From contig WSZJ01000048.1 of NCBI GenBank assembly GCA_009773755.1, positions 1-45,532 on the forward strand: DNA of 45,532 nt, in the 5' to 3' direction. A program made the translations under genes and the position numbers. Positions 43,592 to 45,532 of the stretch are shown here, one piece after another. Below the pieces are notes generated by a model, which did no database searches, was not told the origin of the DNA, and saw nothing but the letters and a program-made list of their open reading frames with translations. How positions within the stretch are numbered: position 1 is the stretch's first letter; each line of letters begins with the position of its first letter. This stretch comes from Planctomycetota bacterium. GTDB taxonomy: Bacteria > Planctomycetota > MHYJ01 > WSZJ01.

Positions 43592-44296
43592 ATGAGATGG
43601 AACCTGGTGCTGAGCGGAGTCCTTGGGCTGGGCTTGACGATGCCGGCTTTCGCGGACCCCGGTGAAGAGTTCCCCGATGGACCGAAGGTGGAAGGCGAGG
43701 AAGCGTTGCCCGGAAGCGACGAGGAGGAGATGGAAGAAGAGCAGATCGACGTCCTCGGCACGCTTGAGGGGATTATCGGCAAGATGAAAGACGCCGAGTC
43801 CACCCTCGCGGGCGCAAACAGCTGGAAAGCAACGGATGCGCAGGGGAATGTAATCGAGGAAGTGAAGAAGCTGGTCGATGCGCAGGACCTGCAGAAGAAG
43901 GCGATCGAAGAAATGTCCCGGATCTTCGAGGGCGGCAAGAAAGATCAGACCGCTGCTGTTGAGGGACTCGAGAAGCTGATCAAGGCCGCAAAAGAAGGGG
44001 ACTGAGGGGGCAGCTGCTCCGAGAAGAAAAGTTCCCAGGCTGGGAACAAGCAGAAGACGCCGAAGAACGCCAACCCCAAGAACGCCAGCAACCCAGCGAC
44101 CGCGCCCTACAATCCGAGCGGCTCGCATGACGACTCTCCGCTGGTCGAGCGCACCGCCGACGGCAAAGACAAGTGGGGCAACCTGCCGGACCGTCTCCGG
44201 GACGAGCTCAGCCAGGCCGAGGACGATTTCCGCAGCGTGAAGGGCGACTACCGCGAGAAGCTCCTCGAGTATTCGAAGATGTTGAGCCAGGAGTAG
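43592..44296 (+). CDS. Small secreted acidic protein with in-frame UGA (probable selenoprotein, UGGSC motif)
   Basis: From the ATG at 43592 to the TAG at 44294-44296 the frame is 235 codons with one internal TGA at codon 138 (44003-44005). Before it lie a signal peptide, the acidic segment GSDEEEMEEEQID, and the helical domain ending GLEKLIKAAKEGD. After it come GGSCSEKKSSQ, a Lys/Asn/Pro-rich linker and the C-terminal domain KWGNLPDRLRDELSQAEDDF. Both halves align with the neighbouring paralog at 42817-43530 with no frame change, and the total lengths are almost equal (234 and 237). If the UGA is read as Sec, it makes Sec138-G-G-S-Cys142 in the linker. The ribosome site GGAGGG is at 43580-43585. 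A nonsense mutation is the alternative. Confidence 0.8.
44031..44047 (+). promoter_or_regulatory. Candidate bacterial SECIS hairpin after the UGA at 44003-44005
   Basis: GTTCCCA (44031-44037) pairs perfectly with TGGGAAC (44041-44047) around the loop GGC. The loop begins with G, 32 nt after the UGA, inside the range known for bacterial SECIS elements. The corresponding stretch of the Sec-free paralog has a different, Gln-rich sequence in which I saw no such hairpin. Confidence 0.65.
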
Positions 44297-44317
44297 CAGA
44301 CCCGAAAGGCCAGCACC

Positions 44318-44354
44318 GCCCGCGCGGCTCCTTCGGGACTGCGCGGGCTTTTTT
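44318..44354 (+). terminator. Rho-independent terminator
   Basis: A GC-rich stem with left arm from 44318 (GCCCGCGC, then GGCTCC) and right arm ending GCGCGGGC at 44348 encloses a TTCG turn and is followed by six Ts (44349-44354). It lies 21 nt after the TAG of the UGA-containing gene and 26 nt before the GTG of the next gene. It therefore ends the operon that starts at 36369 or 37684. Confidence 0.85.
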
Positions 44355-44379
44355 GCAGACCGCATTCAAGGAACGCACC

Positions 44380-45462
44380 GTGTCCCTCTTCGACCGCCGC
44401 AGTTTCCTCGCTCGATCCCTGGGACTCGCCGCTCTCCCGTTCGCAGGCGCCGCTTCACGCGTCTTCGGCGAAGACAAAGACAAGCCTGCCGAGCCGCCGC
44501 CGGTCGAGCGCAAGAACCTGATCACGGAGGGGCAGATCGCAGCGACGCGAAAAGGGCTGGAGTACCTGCGAAAGGTTCAGGGGAAGAAGGGCGAGTGGGG
44601 CGGGAGCGTGCAGGTCGCCGTGACGTCTCTTGCGGGGTGTGCGTTCCTCGCGGAGGGGCACCAGCCGGGGCGTGGCAAGTACGGCAATAGTGTGCAGAAC
44701 GCGATCAACTACATCCTGAATTGCAGCAAGAGCTCGCGGAAGGGGTACATCTCGGAGCCGGCGGGGGACCAGTCGCGGATGCACGGGCACGGGTTCGCGA
44801 CGATGTTCCTGGGCGAGGCGTACGGGATGATGAGGATGGACGACGACACGCGCACGAAGATGGAATCCGCGGTCAAGAAGGCGGTCGCGATCATCGCCCA
44901 TTCGCAGACGCAGCTTGGCGGGTGGGGATACCAGCCGGAGCCGACCTACGACGAGGGCTCGGTCACCGTCGCGGAAGTCATGGCGCTGCGCTCCTGCCGC
45001 AACGCAGGCTTCCAGGTCGAGAAGAAAGTCATCGATAAGGGGATCGGCTACCTGAAGAAGTCCGCGAATCCAGACGGCTCGTTCAAGTACTCGTTGCAGG
45101 GCGGCGGCGGTGGAGGCACGTTCCCTCTGACGGCAGGCGCCGTCGCCTCCATGCAGCTCTTCGGCGAGTACGAAGCCAAGGAAGTCAAGAAGGGGCTGGA
45201 GTTCCTGAAGAAGAACCGTCAGAACCAGGTCGGCGGGAACTGGGGCCACAAGTTCTACGGCAACCTCTATTCGACGATGGCGGCCTATTACGCGGGCGGG
45301 CAGACCTGGGAAGACTGGTTCCCGACGATGCGGGACGAGTACATCAAGTCGCAGCAGGGCGACGGGTCCTGGATGGGAGAGTACGACGGCACCTACTGCA
45401 CGGCATTCGCCGTGCTTACGCTGGCCGTCCCCTACCAGTACCTGCCTATTTTTCAGGCCTGA
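44380..45462 (+). CDS. Tat-type secreted alpha/alpha-toroid (prenyltransferase/squalene-cyclase-like) protein
   Basis: A 360-residue protein. The start is a GTG at 44380 with AAGGAA 6 nt upstream, and it begins with a twin-arginine signal (DRRSFLARS, then a hydrophobic stretch to about residue 32). The mature protein consists of repeated helix pairs of the toroid fold with QW-like Gly/Trp turns: GKKGEWGGSVQVAVTS, QTQLGGWGYQPEPTYDEGSVTVAE, NPDGSFKY, QQGDGSWMGEYDGTYCTAFA. It is a shorter relative of the two lipoproteins at 27104-29436. The catalytic DxDD or zinc motifs of true cyclases or prenyltransferases are not seen. A terminator before it and a palindrome after it suggest it is its own transcription unit. 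Confidence 0.83.
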   Translation: MSLFDRRSFLARSLGLAALPFAGAASRVFGEDKDKPAEPPPVERKNLITEGQIAATRKGLEYLRKVQGKKGEWGGSVQVAVTSLAGCAFLAEGHQPGRGKYGNSVQNAINYILNCSKSSRKGYISEPAGDQSRMHGHGFATMFLGEAYGMMRMDDDTRTKMESAVKKAVAIIAHSQTQLGGWGYQPEPTYDEGSVTVAEVMALRSCRNAGFQVEKKVIDKGIGYLKKSANPDGSFKYSLQGGGGGGTFPLTAGAVASMQLFGEYEAKEVKKGLEFLKKNRQNQVGGNWGHKFYGNLYSTMAAYYAGGQTWEDWFPTMRDEYIKSQQGDGSWMGEYDGTYCTAFAVLTLAVPYQYLPIFQA

Positions 45463-45464
45463 GA

Positions 45465-45532
45465 TTCGAAAACACGAAGAGCCTTGTGCCGCGCGGCCGT
45501 TCGTGCGGCACAAGGCTCTTCGTGTTTTCGAA
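45465..45532. repeat. 28-bp perfect inverted repeat at the end of the window
   Basis: TTCGAAAACACGAAGAGCCT (start of the arm at 45465-45492) is matched exactly by the complement at 45505-45532 around the 12-nt centre GCGGCCGTTCGT. It begins 3 nt after the stop of the last gene and runs to the final base. It may be a strong bidirectional terminator, but the sequence ending exactly at the arm also fits an assembly break or fold-back at a palindrome. Confidence 0.85.

Noticed and set aside
11941-44296. UGA reassigned to an amino acid throughout the genome.
   Set aside because: Many intact genes end in TGA at exact operon overlaps (ATGA, TTGA), so UGA works as a stop. Only three genes have internal UGA, each in a Cys-type context.

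Overview
The window is high-GC, gene-dense bacterial DNA from a diderm: it has lipoboxes, MacA-type periplasmic adaptors, a Tat-type signal and many secreted proteins. The gene content (secreted alpha/alpha-toroid lipoproteins, a receiver/cyclic-nucleotide-fold/PATAN trio, a split DUF4175-like/coiled-coil operon, rsmH away from a division cluster) suggests Planctomycetota or a related PVC-type lineage. That is an inference, because there is no rRNA or other strong marker. I saw no tRNA, rRNA, CRISPR array, phage or transposase gene.

Layout. 1-2627 (-): an ABC-2 exporter (ATPase plus two permeases, the last cut by the window edge). 2860-3657 (+): a secreted Spy/LTXXQ-like protein. 3766-11043 (+): a complete phosphate regulon, pstS-pstC-pstA-pstB1-pstB2-phoU-phoB-phoR. 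11127-11913 (+): a ribbon-helix-helix/GNAT toxin-antitoxin pair behind an AT-rich promoter. 11941-13132 (-): a secreted thioredoxin-like gene with an in-frame UGA and a frameshift. 13231-15656 (+): a secreted zinc-protease-like protein and a galactokinase-type GHMP kinase. 15701-16111 (-): a VOC protein. 16276-22101 (+): a MacAB-like tripartite cassette (adaptor, ATPase, two FtsX-type permeases) and a halogenase-like flavoprotein. 22121-26004 (-): three paralogous receiver/cNMP-fold/PATAN proteins. 26202-30861 (-): an operon of adaptor, two toroid lipoproteins and rsmH. 31163-33931 (-): flavin monooxygenase, a secreted thioredoxin/PDZ protein with an in-frame UGA, and clpS. 34263-36122 (-): a variant aquaporin and thiI. 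36369-45462 (+): an anti-sigma/FecR-like protein, a DUF4175-like membrane protein, a 996-residue secreted coiled-coil protein, two paralogous small secreted proteins (the second with an in-frame UGA), and a Tat-type toroid protein. A perfect 28-bp inverted repeat ends the window.

The most interesting signal is a set of three exported proteins read through UGA: CETU at 32626-32628, CTU at 12884-12886 and UGGSC at 44003-44005. In each, homologous or coherent coding sequence continues after the UGA. Each UGA is followed by a hairpin whose apical loop starts with G, 19 to 32 nt downstream, as expected for bacterial SECIS elements. UGA is an ordinary stop elsewhere in the window, so these look like selenoproteins, although no Sec machinery lies here. 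The second notable signal is the pair of Pst ATPases, whose degenerate motifs are complementary: PstB1 has lost the Q-loop Gln and switch His, and PstB2 has lost the LSGGQ glycines. Together they would form one canonical and one degenerate ATP site. Several families of long inverted repeats and a 9/10-bp intergenic tandem array make up the rest of the unexplained structure.
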